DNA of 23,627 nt, from the NCBI GenBank assembly GCA_023380955.1, contig JAMCTB010000107.1:1-23627 (forward strand), read 5' to 3'. Source of the DNA: Chloroflexota bacterium (GTDB lineage Bacteria > Chloroflexota > UBA6077). Below, in pieces: positions 1-8,136 of this stretch. The notes below the pieces were generated by a model. It was not told the origin of the DNA. It made no database searches and saw only the letters and a program-made list of their open reading frames with translations. The translations under genes were made by a program, and so were the position numbers. Every line of letters starts with the position of its first letter. Position 1 is the stretch's first letter.

Positions 1-660
1 CGCCTCAGGCTCTCCTCCCTTCAGCCGGAGGACTGGAATCCCGACTTCTACGCCCTGTGGGGCTCCGGCCGACTCTGCCGCCACCTCCACCTATCCCTCC
101 AGAGCGGGTCCGACGCCGTTCTCAAGCGGATGCGCAGGCGCTACAATGTGGATGCGTATGCCGGGATAGTCGCGGAGGCCCGGCAGGCGCTGCCCGGCGT
201 GGCGATCACCACCGACGTGATCGTCGGGTTCCCGGGGGAGACGGAGGAGGAGCAGCGGGAGACCGAGAGCTTCCTGCGCTCCATCGGCTTTGCCGGACTC
301 CACGTTTTCAAGTACTCGCCCCGCTCGGGAACGCCGGCGGCGACCATGCCCGACCAGGTGGATCCCAGGGTCAAGCAGGAGCGGAGCGAGCGGCTGATCG
401 CCCTGGCCGAGGAGATGGGTCGGGAGTACCGGGCCCAGTTCCTGGGCTCGGTGCTGGGGGTGCTGTGGGAGGAGAGCCTGCCCGGCGGGGAGGCCCGGCG
501 GCTGGGCCTGGAGGTCAACGGCTCTCGCTGGTTCACCGGGCTCTCGGACAACTACCTTCGGGTGTACGGCAGCAGTCCCAGGGATCTGGCCGGCACCGTG
601 AGCGGGGCCAGGATCGAGCGGCCGGCCGGGGAGGGCGTCGTAGGCGCGCCATTGCGCTAG
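1..660 (+). CDS. mtaB: MtaB-type tRNA methylthiotransferase, C-terminal part (5' end outside window)
   Basis: The frame is open from the first base and ends at TAG 658-660, so 219 codons of a longer gene are visible. The segment HLHLSLQSGSDAVLKRM is the radical-SAM core signature shared by MiaB, RimO and MtaB. ITTDVIVGFPGETEEE and FKYSPRSGTPA follow in the usual order, and the last roughly 70 residues fit a TRAM RNA-binding domain. The family uses two iron-sulfur clusters and SAM to add a methylthio group. MtaB acts on t6A at position 37 of ANN-decoding tRNAs. The SLQSGS...LKRMRRRY form and FKYSPRSGT favour MtaB over MiaB or RimO, but the N-terminal domain and the CxxxCxxC cluster site lie outside the window, so the subfamily is probable rather than certain. 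No gene follows closely downstream. Confidence 0.85.
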   Translation, partial: RLRLSSLQPEDWNPDFYALWGSGRLCRHLHLSLQSGSDAVLKRMRRRYNVDAYAGIVAEARQALPGVAITTDVIVGFPGETEEEQRETESFLRSIGFAGLHVFKYSPRSGTPAATMPDQVDPRVKQERSERLIALAEEMGREYRAQFLGSVLGVLWEESLPGGEARRLGLEVNGSRWFTGLSDNYLRVYGSSPRDLAGTVSGARIERPAGEGVVGAPLR

Positions 661-684
661 TACTCCGCCACATTGGTTCTGACA

Positions 685-777
685 GGTGTCATCCTGAGCG
701 ATTAGGTGTCATCCTGAGCGATAGCGAAGGATCTCCTCTCGCCACGGGGAGATGCTTCGCTGCGCTCAGCATGACAG
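685..777. repeat. Palindromic intergenic repeat, family A (copy 1)
   Basis: TGTCATCCTGAGCG (707-720) is mirrored by CGCTCAGCATGACA (763-776), giving a long imperfect stem with one mismatch. The 5' part is tandemly duplicated: GGTGTCATCCTGAGCGAT occurs at 685-702 and again at 705-722. A second copy of the family lies at 16661-16730. It sits just downstream of the mtaB stop codon, a position typical of REP-like elements. Confidence 0.75.
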
Positions 778-835
778 TACATATCACCTTCTCTGTGGTC
801 GTGTACTAGTCCCGTTGCCACGTTAGTTCCGGAAC

Positions 836-876
836 GTAGGGCACGTGGCGCGAGCGGGCAGAGCGCCCTGCCCTAC
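836..876. repeat. Palindromic repeat, family C (short copy)
   Basis: GTAGGGC at 836-842 is mirrored by GCCCTAC at 870-876, with GC-rich sequence between. The ends match the larger element at 5748-5823, so it is listed as a short relative. Support is only the shared ends and the location between genes. Confidence 0.5.
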
Positions 877-951
877 ATCTGGAAATCACTGTGGAGGAGT
901 ACCACCGGATCCTCGATCGGGGAGAGTGAGGATAGCCGGTGGAGACCGGAG

Positions 952-1308
952 GTGGCCATTTTGGTGGATAGCTGCATCTTCTGCCGGATCGTGGCGCGGG
1001 AGATCCCCTCGAACATCGTCTTCCAGGACGATCGCATCACGGCCTTCCGCGACATCAATCCCCAGGCGCCGGTGCACATCGTCATTGCGCCCAACGAACA
1101 CATCCCGACGCTGGCGGGTATGGAGCAGGCCCACGAAGGGGTGGTGGGCCACATAGTGTACGCAGCGACGGTGCTGGCCGAGCGGGAGGGGATCGCCCAG
1201 GGCGGTTTCCGCTTGGTCATGAACGCGGGCCGCGACGGCGGACAGTCGGTGGACCACATCCACCTGCACCTGCTGGGCGGCAGGAAGATGGGATGGCCTC
1301 CGGGATAG
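952..1308 (+). CDS. HIT-family (histidine triad) nucleotide hydrolase
   Basis: A 118-residue protein with the histidine triad HIHLH at residues 102-106 near the C-terminus, the active site for hydrolysing nucleoside phosphoramidates and related adenylyl compounds. CIFCRIV at residues 8-14 together with H50 matches the zinc site of HinT-type HIT proteins. The length fits the family. The GTG at 952 has GGAG at 941-944 seven bases upstream. TTG 961 or GTG 964 would also fit, because GGAGG at 948-952 stands eight bases before 961 and many homologues begin close to the DSCIFC segment. The gene appears to stand alone between repeat-rich gaps. The cytoplasmic substrate cannot be told from sequence. 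Confidence 0.9.
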   Translation: MAILVDSCIFCRIVAREIPSNIVFQDDRITAFRDINPQAPVHIVIAPNEHIPTLAGMEQAHEGVVGHIVYAATVLAEREGIAQGGFRLVMNAGRDGGQSVDHIHLHLLGGRKMGWPPG

Positions 1309-1332
1309 GATAGGGTGAGGGCCGGCCGGAAA

Positions 1333-1478
1333 CTCCCTCTCCCTTTGGGAGAGGGTCGGGGTGAGGGCTGTTTGGCTGGCAACGTCTAAGCCCTCACCCG
1401 CCCTCGCTACGCTCGGTCGGCCTCTCCCAAGGGGAGAGGCGGTACGAAATGCCGGTCGGCCTCTCCCAAGGGGAGGGG
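1333..1478. repeat. Cluster of family D palindromic repeats
   Basis: Three related units follow one another. Positions 1333-1368 hold CTCCCTCTCCC and GGGAGAGGG arms followed by TCGGGGTGAGGGC. Positions 1391-1440 hold the inverted form, starting CCCTCACCC and ending CTCTCCCAAGGGGAGAGG. A partial copy lies at 1455-1478. The same unit recurs upstream of valS (19116-19172) and inside the valS reading frame (21264-21302). The rest of the 343-base gap between the HIT gene and hemB contains only the possible hemB promoter. Confidence 0.75.
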
Positions 1479-1593
1479 TGGTACGAGCCGCTGCCCACGG
1501 ATGCGGCGGTTACGGGTTGTGTCCTCTCCCGCGGGAGTGAGGTTCCCGCCATCCTTGCCGCTGCGGGAACTCGGGAGTAAAATAACTCTCGGA

Positions 1594-1599
1594 TATAAT
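1594..1599 (+). promoter_or_regulatory. Possible -10 element for hemB
   Basis: A perfect TATAAT lies in an unusually AT-rich patch (about 1578-1602), roughly 50 bases before the hemB start. No convincing -35 hexamer is seen at normal spacing and there is no TG extension, so the assignment is tentative. Confidence 0.4.
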
Positions 1600-1651
1600 A
1601 AAGATCAGAGCTTCCATTTCGGTAACTGCAGCTTTGACTCGGGAGATGTCC

Positions 1652-2665
1652 ATGGACAATCTGGAGCGGCGAGCTCTACCCCAGGACTTCGTGCCCCCTC
1701 TCTATCGCCCGCGCCGTCTGCGCGGCTCCGAGGCGATCCGGAACCTGGTGTGCGAGACCAGGCTGGACCCCAGGGAGTTGATCTATCCTCTCTTCATAAC
1801 GGAGGGTCGGGGGATCAAGAGCGAGGTCTCCTCCATGCCGGGGGTGTACCAGTGGTCCTGCGATCTGCTGGCGGGCGAAGCGCGCGAGATCGCCTCCCTG
1901 GGGATCCCGGCGGTGCTGTTGTTCGGGCTGCCTGCCCGCAAGGACGAGATGGCCTCCGAGGCCTACAGCCGGGACGGCATCGTTCAGCGGGCCATCGCCA
2001 CCATCAAAGAGCACGCCCCACAGCTGCTGGTGGTCACCGACGTTTGCCTGTGCGAGTACACCAGCCACGGCCACTGCGGCATCGTGGAGCAGGGTCAGGT
2101 GCTGAACGATCCGACCCTGGAGCTGCTGGCCCGGACGGCGGTCTCCCACGCGGAGGCCGGGGCCGACTTGGTGGCCCCTTCCGACATGATGGACGGTCGG
2201 GTGGGGGCGATCCGCCGCGCCCTGGATAGCGCGGGGCGCGAGAACGTGCCGATCATGGCCTACAGCGCCAAGTACGCCTCCGCTTTCTACGGGCCCTTCC
2301 GGGAGGCCGCGGATTCGGCCCCGCAGTTCGGCGACAGGCGCGCCTACCAGATGGCCCCCACCAACGCTCGGGAGGCGCTGAGGGAGGTGGCGCTGGACGT
2401 CCAGGAGGGGGCCGACATCGTCATGGTGAAGCCCGCCCTGGCTTACCTGGACGTCCTGGCCCGGGTGAAGGAGATGGTGAAGCTGCCGGTGGCAGCCTAC
2501 AACGTGAGCGGCGAGTACTCCATGGTGAAGGCGGCCGCCCGGATGGGCTGGATGGAGGAGCAGCGGACCGTCCTGGAGATCCTGACCGCGATCAAGAGGG
2601 CCGGCGCCGACATCATCATCACCTACTTCGCGAAAGACGTCGTGCGCTGGCTTCAGGAGGCGTAG
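1652..2665 (+). CDS. hemB: Porphobilinogen synthase (delta-aminolevulinic acid dehydratase)
   Basis: HemB condenses two molecules of 5-aminolevulinate to porphobilinogen, the second committed step of tetrapyrrole synthesis, in the cytoplasm. The 337-residue product has the family length. Both active-site lysines are visible: K207 in MAYSAKYAS and the Schiff-base K260 in [12 protein letters not shown]. Cysteines at 132, 134 and 142 in [13 protein letters not shown] form the zinc site, indicating a zinc-type enzyme. ATG 1652 is chosen because GGGAG at 1641-1645 is six bases upstream. The in-frame TTG 1634 and ATG 1646 lie before or directly against that ribosome binding site. No other heme gene is nearby. 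A palindromic repeat follows the stop codon. Confidence 0.97.
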   Translation: MDNLERRALPQDFVPPLYRPRRLRGSEAIRNLVCETRLDPRELIYPLFITEGRGIKSEVSSMPGVYQWSCDLLAGEAREIASLGIPAVLLFGLPARKDEMASEAYSRDGIVQRAIATIKEHAPQLLVVTDVCLCEYTSHGHCGIVEQGQVLNDPTLELLARTAVSHAEAGADLVAPSDMMDGRVGAIRRALDSAGRENVPIMAYSAKYASAFYGPFREAADSAPQFGDRRAYQMAPTNAREALREVALDVQEGADIVMVKPALAYLDVLARVKEMVKLPVAAYNVSGEYSMVKAAARMGWMEEQRTVLEILTAIKRAGADIIITYFAKDVVRWLQEA

Positions 2666-2681
2666 GAGCAGGCTCCCAGCT

Positions 2682-2749
2682 GTAGTAACGACTTCAGTCG
2701 TTCGTCCCGGCGCGACGAAACTGACGCCAACGACTGAAGTCGTTACTAC
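2682..2749. repeat. Double-hairpin palindromic repeat, family B (copy 1)
   Basis: Two perfect 21-base inverted arms (2682-2702 and 2729-2749) flank a 26-base centre. The left arm begins GTAGTAACGACTTCAG. Each arm is itself palindromic (AACGACT-TC-AGTCGTT), so it can fold as two small hairpins or one long stem. A second copy lies at 18695-18763. Both copies sit just after a stop codon. Confidence 0.85.
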
Positions 2750-2817
2750 GAGGTCCATGCCGATGCGCCCGGCGGGGTAGCCGCATTGCAGCTCAGTAAC
2801 AACCCGGCCCTCGCTGC

Positions 2818-2846
2818 TTGACCCCCTCACAGGGGGGTGCTAGCAT
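2818..2846 (+). promoter_or_regulatory. Sigma-70-type promoter of korDABC with a palindrome in the spacer
   Basis: The -35 is TTGACC (2818-2823), the spacer is 17 bases, and the -10 is TAGCAT (2841-2846). Transcription would start near 2853, about 45 bases before the ferredoxin start codon. This excludes the upstream in-frame TTG 2818 and ATG 2844 as starts. ACCCCC (2821-2826) and GGGGGT (2833-2838) form inverted arms almost filling the spacer, a possible operator. Confidence 0.6.
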
Positions 2847-2898
2847 GGCAGCGCGAAGGAGCGGCCGCCCCCGTTCAGACGGCAAGAAAGGATCACCG

Positions 2899-3132
2899 AT
2901 GATCGAGACTGATCCTCGTTCTGGCCCGACCGATAGGCCTGGTAACTGGGTAGAGATCGACCTCCAGTGGTGTAAGTCCTGTTCCATCTGCGTGGCCTTC
3001 TGCCCCCCCAAGGCCCTCACGGCCGACGACGTTGGCACCCCCCACCTGACCTCCCCCGAGAAGTGCACCGGCTGCGGCCTGTGCGAGATGATGTGCCCGG
3101 ACTTTGCCATCGAGGTGTTCAAGAACCGATGA
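2899..3132 (+). CDS. korD: 2-oxoacid:ferredoxin oxidoreductase delta subunit (two 4Fe-4S ferredoxin)
   Basis: A 77-residue ferredoxin-like protein with two complete CxxCxxCxxxC motifs (C25, C28, C31, C35 and C56, C59, C62, C66), so it should bind two 4Fe-4S clusters. It is the electron-transfer subunit carrying electrons from the ThDP/4Fe-4S catalytic subunit to free ferredoxin. ATG 2899 has AAAGGA at 2887-2892 six bases before it and lies downstream of the predicted transcription start. The stop overlaps the start of the alpha gene by four bases (ATGA, 3129-3132), implying translational coupling. The delta-alpha-beta-gamma order is typical of kor-type clusters with separate subunits. Confidence 0.93.
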   Translation: MIETDPRSGPTDRPGNWVEIDLQWCKSCSICVAFCPPKALTADDVGTPHLTSPEKCTGCGLCEMMCPDFAIEVFKNR

Positions 3133-4283
3133 CCGACGAAAGACCAAAGCCGATCTTGCTGCAGGGCAATGAAGCCATTGCTGAGGGCGCTCTCGCGGCG
3201 GGCATGCGGTTCTTCGGCGGCTATCCCATCAGCCCCTCCTCCGAGATCGCCGAGACCCTCGCCCGACGGCTGCCCCAGTTGGGCGGCACCTTCATCCAGA
3301 TGGAGGACGAGATAGCCAGCATCTCCGCCATCATCGGGGCGTCCATCGCCGGGGTGAAGTCCATGACGGCCACCAGCGGGCCGGGCTTCTCCCTGATGCA
3401 GGAGGGCATCGGGTTCGCCGCCATGGCCGAGACGCCCTGCGTGATAGCGAACGTCCAGCGGATGGGGCCCAGCAGCGGCTACGCCACGGCCCCCGCCCAG
3501 GCGGACGTGATGCAGGTCCGCTACGGCACTCACGGCCCCCACGCTGTGATCGCCCTTTCGCCCTCTTCAGTGATGGAATGCTTTGACGTAACGGTCAAGG
3601 CATTCAGTCTTTCTGAGAGGTATCGCACCCCCGTGGTGATCCTGGCGGACGCCGTCGTGGGCCACCTGAGGGAGGTGGTCACCCTGCCGGGACCCGACGA
3701 GATCGAGATCGTAAACCGACAGCGACCCTCGGGGCCTCCGGGGACAGTCAAGCCCTTCGATGCGGCTGAGGGGGATGGTGTGCCGGCCGTTCCCGATTTC
3801 GGGACCGGCTACCGCTACCACATCACCGGCCTCTTCCACGACGAGACCGGCTTCCCCAGCACCAACGCGGCGAAGCTCCAGGAGACCACCGAGCGGTTGG
3901 TGAAGAAGATAGAGGCCCACCGGGAAGAGATGACCTACGTGGAGTACCTCTACATGGACGATGCGGAGATCGCGGTGGTCTCCTACGGTTGTTCGGGGCG
4001 CTCGGCCCGGGCGGCGGTGAAGGCGGCTCGAGCCCGAGGCGTCAAGGTGGGTCTGGTTCGGCTGATCACCCTGTGGCCCTTCCCCGAGCAGGTGATAGCG
4101 GCCGTGGCCGAGAAGTCGCCGCGGCTGGTCGTGGTGGAGATGAATCTGGGCGACGTGGCCAACGAGATCCGGCGGATCACTCGCAACAGTGTGGCGATAG
4201 CCCAGGTGAACCGCCACGACGGATTGCTCATCACCGCCGGCCAGGTGCTCAGCGGGATCGAGGGGGTGATGCAGCATGCCTAG
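3129..4283 (+). CDS. korA: 2-oxoacid (2-oxoglutarate) ferredoxin oxidoreductase, alpha subunit
   Basis: A 384-residue alpha subunit. It opens with the pyrimidine-binding domain signature QGNEAIAEGALAAGMRFFGG followed by YPISPSSEIAE, and continues with MEDEIASISAIIGAS and ATSGPGFSLMQEG, all conserved in 2-oxoacid:ferredoxin oxidoreductase alpha chains. With the beta chain it forms the ThDP site and cleaves a 2-oxoacid plus CoA to acyl-CoA and CO2, reducing ferredoxin; the reaction is reversible. Separate subunits, the delta ferredoxin, and sucCD downstream favour 2-oxoglutarate as substrate, but branched-chain or other 2-oxoacids cannot be excluded from sequence alone. The start overlaps korD and the stop overlaps korB by eight bases. 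Confidence 0.93.
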   Translation: MTDERPKPILLQGNEAIAEGALAAGMRFFGGYPISPSSEIAETLARRLPQLGGTFIQMEDEIASISAIIGASIAGVKSMTATSGPGFSLMQEGIGFAAMAETPCVIANVQRMGPSSGYATAPAQADVMQVRYGTHGPHAVIALSPSSVMECFDVTVKAFSLSERYRTPVVILADAVVGHLREVVTLPGPDEIEIVNRQRPSGPPGTVKPFDAAEGDGVPAVPDFGTGYRYHITGLFHDETGFPSTNAAKLQETTERLVKKIEAHREEMTYVEYLYMDDAEIAVVSYGCSGRSARAAVKAARARGVKVGLVRLITLWPFPEQVIAAVAEKSPRLVVVEMNLGDVANEIRRITRNSVAIAQVNRHDGLLITAGQVLSGIEGVMQHA

Positions 4284-5106
4284 CCCACTGGTGACGAAGT
4301 ACATGCGGGTTAACCGGCTGCCCCACATCTGGTGCCCGGGGTGCGGCATCGGCCAGATCGTCAACGGCGCCATCCGGGCCATCGACAAGGTGGGGTTGGA
4401 TCAAGATCGGACGGTGGTAGTCTCCGGCATCGGCTGCTCCAGTCGGGCTACCGGCTACCTGAACTTCGATACCATCCACACCACTCACGGTCGCGCCCTG
4501 GCCTTCGCCACGGGGATAAAGCTGGCGAGGCCGGAGCTGAACGTGATCGTGATCATGGGGGACGGCGACTGCGCCGCCATCGGGGGCAACCACTTCATCC
4601 ACGCGGCGCGGCGCAACATCGACGTGACCGCCCTGGTGATCAACAATCAGATCTACGGCATGACGGGCGGCCAGTACTCTCCCACCACGCCGGTAGAGGC
4701 CATGGCGACCACGGCCCCCTACGGGGACGCCGAGCCCGGGTTCGACCTGTGCGGTGTGGCTCAGGCGGCGGGGGCTACCTTCGTCGGCCGGGTCGCGCCG
4801 GTCCGGATGCCCGACTTGATCAACACCCTGGCCAAGGCTCTCCAGCACACCGGCTTCTCCTTCGTGGAGGCGGTGTCCCAGTGCCCCGTCTACTTCGGGA
4901 GGATGAACCGCCAGGGCGGACCGGTGCAGATGCTGAATCGGCAGAAGGAGATCACGGTACCCGTGCGTACGGCGCAGCAGAAACCCGAGGAGGCCGAGGG
5001 GAAGCTGTTGACGGGCGTGCTGTACGAGAGCGAGCGCCCGGCCTACGAGAAACTGTACAGCCAGGTGCGGCTCAAGGCCTCCTGGAAGGCAGGTGAGCAT
5101 GTCTAA
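4276..5106 (+). CDS. korB: 2-oxoacid (2-oxoglutarate) ferredoxin oxidoreductase, beta subunit
   Basis: The 276-residue catalytic beta subunit. IWCPGCG (C20, C23), C54 in GIGCSSRATG and C203 in SQCPVYFGR are the four ligands expected for the proximal 4Fe-4S cluster. The ThDP and Mg site is seen as GDGD at 95-98 followed by NN at 123-124 (VINNQIYGMTGGQ). This is the KorB arrangement and lacks the C-terminal extension of pyruvate-specific single-chain enzymes. It overlaps korA by eight bases and the gamma gene by eight bases, so the four genes are almost certainly one translationally coupled transcript. Cytoplasmic, and likely oxygen-sensitive because of the exposed cluster. Confidence 0.94.
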   Translation: MPSPLVTKYMRVNRLPHIWCPGCGIGQIVNGAIRAIDKVGLDQDRTVVVSGIGCSSRATGYLNFDTIHTTHGRALAFATGIKLARPELNVIVIMGDGDCAAIGGNHFIHAARRNIDVTALVINNQIYGMTGGQYSPTTPVEAMATTAPYGDAEPGFDLCGVAQAAGATFVGRVAPVRMPDLINTLAKALQHTGFSFVEAVSQCPVYFGRMNRQGGPVQMLNRQKEITVPVRTAQQKPEEAEGKLLTGVLYESERPAYEKLYSQVRLKASWKAGEHV

Positions 5107-5659
5107 GACCATCGAGGTTTCGCTGGGGGGCTCCGGTGGCCAGGGGCTGGTGCTGATGGGGCTGATCCTGGCGGAGGCCGCCGGCATCTACGAGGGCCGC
5201 CAGGTGGTGTCCAGCCAGCTGTACGGACCCGAGTCACGGGGAGGAGCCTCTCGCTCCGACGTGATCATCAGCGACGAGGAGATCGACTATCCCGAGGTCG
5301 AGAACCCCGACATCCTGTTCGCCTTCAACCAGCTTTCGGCCAGCAAGTACGCCCCGCACCTGAAGCCGGGGGGCACGGTCATCTACGACAGCAGCTTCGT
5401 GACCGATCCGCCTGCCGTCCAGGGCAGGGTTTACCGGCTTCCCATCACCCGGCTGGCGCGGGAGAAGGTGGGGCGGGACATCGTGGCCAACATCGTGGCC
5501 ATCGGGGCGCTGACGACGCTCACCGGGGTCGTGACCCGGGAGGCGCTGACGAAGGCAGTGTTGGATCGGGTGCCCAAGGGCACCGAGGAGATCAATCAAC
5601 GCGCCCTGCAGGTCGGCTTTGAGGCCGCCGAGGAGCTACTTGCGGAAACCCGCCCATAA
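5099..5659 (+). CDS. korC: 2-oxoacid (2-oxoglutarate) ferredoxin oxidoreductase, gamma subunit
   Basis: A 186-residue gamma chain. The glycine-rich start SLGGSGGQGLVLMG and the segment SSQLYGPESRGGASRSDV are diagnostic of the gamma (CoA-interacting) domain of 2-oxoacid:ferredoxin oxidoreductases. ATG 5099 is preferred over the in-frame GTG 5093 because GGAAGG at 5084-5089 stands nine bases before it. It closes the korDABC operon. About 260 bases with a palindromic repeat separate it from sucC, so co-transcription with sucCD is possible but not shown. Confidence 0.93.
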   Translation: MSKTIEVSLGGSGGQGLVLMGLILAEAAGIYEGRQVVSSQLYGPESRGGASRSDVIISDEEIDYPEVENPDILFAFNQLSASKYAPHLKPGGTVIYDSSFVTDPPAVQGRVYRLPITRLAREKVGRDIVANIVAIGALTTLTGVVTREALTKAVLDRVPKGTEEINQRALQVGFEAAEELLAETRP

Positions 5660-5747
5660 GGTCGCGGTGTAGTGCCATAGTGCTGAGCGCTGTGTGCCAT
5701 CGACTACTGCACGGGCTGCCAAGCGCTTCGTTCCGCAGGTCCGTGGC

Positions 5748-5823
5748 GTAGGGCGGGGTCTTGTACCCCGCCGCCCCGGTGTCAGATGTGCGGCCAGCGG
5801 CGGGGGATGAACCCCCGCCCTAC
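5748..5823. repeat. Double-hairpin palindromic repeat, family C
   Basis: Outer arms GTAGGGCGGGG (5748-5758) and CCCCGCCCTAC (5813-5823) are perfect 11-base inverted repeats. Each half is also a hairpin: GGCGGGG with CCCCGCC on the left, and GGCGGGG with CCCCGCC on the right. The design is the same as family B with unrelated sequence. It lies in the korC-sucC gap, which shows no gene. Confidence 0.7.
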
Positions 5824-5918
5824 CTGGGGAACGGCGCACCAGAGGGGGTCCAGGCGGCGCCGCCCTACATATCATAATCACCTTGGTCATGCAGGAGACT
5901 CTTAAGGGAGGAGTCGAC

Positions 5919-7052
5919 TTGAAGCTGTACGAGTTCCAGGCGAAGAAGGTCTTTGCCCAGGGGGGGATTCCGGTGCCTCGGGGCGAGGTGGTGCAGGATC
6001 CCGAGTCGGCGGCCAAGGTCGCCGAGCAGCTGGGCAGAGTGGTGGTTAAGGCGCAAGTCCACGTGGGCGGTCGCGGGAAGGCCGGCGGGATCAAACTGGC
6101 CAACAGTCCCTCCGAGGCTCGCCAGTACGCCGAAGGGATGCTGGGCAAGCCGCTGAAGGGCTTCACCGTGAGCTACGCCCTGGTGGAGGAGGCGCTGAAC
6201 ATCGCCTCCGAGTACTACCTGGGGATCACCGTGGATCGGAACGCCGAGAAGCCGATCGTGATGCTGAGCCGGATGGGCGGGGTGGACATTGAAGAGGTAG
6301 CCGCCACCCAGCCCCAGGCTATCGCCAAGATGCACGTGGACCCCGCCTGGGGGCTGTGGGACTTCCAGCTCCGCGACCTGGTGGAGCGGGCCGAGCTGGA
6401 TCCCAGGGTGTCCCGGGACGTCGTGGGGTTGATCCGGAAGCTGTACGGCGTCTTCTCCACTTCGGATGCCTCCCTGGCGGAGATCAACCCGCTGGTGGTG
6501 ACCGGGGACGGGAAGGTGATCGCCGCCGACGGCAAGTTCGACGTGGACGACAACGCCCTCTTCCGGCAGAAGGAGCTGCTGAAGTACCGGGAGGTGTCCG
6601 AGGCCGATCCCATCGAGGCCGAGGCCGCTCGCAAGGGAGTGGCCTACGTGCGGCTGGACGGGGACATCGGGGTGATCGGCAACGGAGCGGGGCTGGTGAT
6701 GACCACCCTGGACATCCTGAGCCGCAACGGGGGAAAGGCTGCCAACTTCTGCGACCTGGGGGGCGGGGCCAAGGCCGAGACGGTGCGCCAGGACCTGGAG
6801 CTGGTGTTGATGAACCCCAGGGTGAAGGGGGTGCTGTTCAACATCTTCGGGGGCATCGTCCGGTGCGACGAGGTGGCCAAGGGGATCATCGAGGCCACCA
6901 GGACCATGGACATCAAAGTACCCATCGTGATCAGGATGTCCGGCACCCGGGCCGCCGAGGGGCGAGAGCTGCTGAAGGGCACAAACCTGATCCCGGCCGC
7001 CACGGCCCAGGAGGCCGCCAAGAAGATCATCGAACTGGTTAAGAACCGATAA
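5919..7052 (+). CDS. sucC: Succinyl-CoA synthetase (ADP/GDP-forming), beta subunit
   Basis: A 377-residue beta subunit that, with SucD, interconverts succinyl-CoA and succinate with substrate-level phosphorylation. [21 protein letters not shown] is the conserved ATP-grasp start. [12 protein letters not shown] is the nucleotide-binding loop, and [10 protein letters not shown] and [16 protein letters not shown] are conserved C-terminal domain motifs. TTG 5919 is chosen because GGAGG at 5907-5911 lies seven bases upstream and the protein then begins exactly at the family's MKLYE. The earlier in-frame ATG 5889 and TTG 5883 have no such site. It lies 14 bases before sucD and follows korDABC, linking succinyl-CoA production to its use. 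Confidence 0.96.
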   Translation: MKLYEFQAKKVFAQGGIPVPRGEVVQDPESAAKVAEQLGRVVVKAQVHVGGRGKAGGIKLANSPSEARQYAEGMLGKPLKGFTVSYALVEEALNIASEYYLGITVDRNAEKPIVMLSRMGGVDIEEVAATQPQAIAKMHVDPAWGLWDFQLRDLVERAELDPRVSRDVVGLIRKLYGVFSTSDASLAEINPLVVTGDGKVIAADGKFDVDDNALFRQKELLKYREVSEADPIEAEAARKGVAYVRLDGDIGVIGNGAGLVMTTLDILSRNGGKAANFCDLGGGAKAETVRQDLELVLMNPRVKGVLFNIFGGIVRCDEVAKGIIEATRTMDIKVPIVIRMSGTRAAEGRELLKGTNLIPAATAQEAAKKIIELVKNR

Positions 7053-7066
7053 GCGGAGGACGCTCG

Positions 7067-7939
7067 ATGTCGATACTGGTGAATAAAGACACGCGGGTCG
7101 TGGTGTCGGGCATCACGGGCCGCGAGGGCGCCTTTCACGCCGATAAGATGAAGGAGTACGGCACCCAGGTGGTGGCCGGCGTGACCCCCGGCAAGGGTGG
7201 CACCGAGCAGGATGGCGTGCCGGTCTTCAACAGCGTGGCCGAGGCGGTGAAGGCGACGGGTGCCAACACCTCCATCATCTTCGTGCCCGCTCCCTTCGCC
7301 GCCGACTCCATCGCGGAGGCGGCCGACGCGGGGATCGGCCTGGTGGTGTGCATCACCGACGGCATCCCCACCCTGGACATGGTGAGGGTGGTCAACTACA
7401 TCCGGCCCAAGGGGACGCGGCTGATCGGCCCCAACTGCCCCGGTCTGATCAGCCCGGGAGAGGCGAAGGTGGGGATCATGCCCGCCGAGGTGTACCGGGA
7501 GGGGGCCATCGGGGTGATCTCCCGCAGCGGCACCCTGACCTACGAGACCTGCGACCACATCACCAACATGGGGATGGGGGTCTCCACCTGCATCGGGATC
7601 GGGGGCGACCCCATCATCGGGACCCGCTTCATCGACGTTCTGAAGCTGTTCCGAGAGGATGCCGAGACGAAGGTGGTGATCATCATCGGGGAGATCGGCG
7701 GCTCCGACGAGGAGATCGCTGCCGCCTACATCAAGGAGACCAGCTACCCGAAGCCGGTGGTGGCCTTCATCTCCGGCCGTTCGGCGCCTCCGGGCAAGCG
7801 GATGGGCCACGCCGGGGCGATCATCTCCGGCGGCACCGGCACACCTCAGGCGAAGGTGAAAGCCTTCGAGGAGGCCGGGGTCCCCGTGGGGGACACCCTG
7901 GAGGAGGTGGTCCAGCTGGCCAAGGAGAAACTGGGGTAG
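7067..7939 (+). CDS. sucD: Succinyl-CoA synthetase, alpha subunit
   Basis: A 290-residue alpha subunit of normal length. The CoA-binding Rossmann domain starts with [11 protein letters not shown], and [12 protein letters not shown] follows. H248 in [12 protein letters not shown] is the phosphohistidine that carries phosphate between the subunits. ATG 7067 is preceded by GCGGAGGA (7053-7060) at ideal distance. It is co-transcribed with sucC and followed by a strong intrinsic terminator. Acting with KorDABC it completes the 2-oxoglutarate to succinate segment of the oxidative TCA cycle, or the reverse in reductive metabolism; the sequence does not show the direction. Confidence 0.97.
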   Translation: MSILVNKDTRVVVSGITGREGAFHADKMKEYGTQVVAGVTPGKGGTEQDGVPVFNSVAEAVKATGANTSIIFVPAPFAADSIAEAADAGIGLVVCITDGIPTLDMVRVVNYIRPKGTRLIGPNCPGLISPGEAKVGIMPAEVYREGAIGVISRSGTLTYETCDHITNMGMGVSTCIGIGGDPIIGTRFIDVLKLFREDAETKVVIIIGEIGGSDEEIAAAYIKETSYPKPVVAFISGRSAPPGKRMGHAGAIISGGTGTPQAKVKAFEEAGVPVGDTLEEVVQLAKEKLG

Positions 7940-7953
7940 TACGGAATAGTGTA

Positions 7954-7986
7954 GGGGCCGGCGTCTCTGCCGGCCCCTCGTTTCTC
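7954..7986 (+). terminator. Intrinsic terminator after sucD
   Basis: GGGGCCGGC (7954-7962), loop GTCTCT, and GCCGGCCCC (7969-7977) form a perfect nine-base GC stem followed by TCGTTTCT. It starts 15 bases after the sucD stop codon. Confidence 0.8.
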
Positions 7987-8040
7987 TAGGAGCCAGCTTC
8001 TGCCCGGGATCCGCTCGACGCAGCTACGACAAACCTCTCC

Positions 8041-8069
8041 TTGACACCTCCACCATCAACCACTAAGCT
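8041..8069 (+). promoter_or_regulatory. Candidate promoter for the DinB-fold gene
   Basis: A perfect -35 TTGACA (8041-8046) and a 17-base spacer precede TAAGCT (8064-8069), which keeps the T, A and final T of a -10 box. It lies about 70 bases before the start codon and just after the sucD terminator. Confidence 0.45.
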
Positions 8070-8136
8070 CCCTTCGATCAGCTGGACATACGTAGCTCAG
8101 CGTCCGCCTTGTCGCTGATGGAGGAGGTGGTGACCG

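Noticed and set aside
1676..2830. 384-codon minus-strand open frame opposite hemB
   Set aside because: The sequence is low in recognisable motifs and fully antisense to hemB.
5870..5878. AT-rich TATCATAAT as a sucC promoter
   Set aside because: A -10-like hexamer is present but no -35 or TG extension fits, so I do not list it as a feature.
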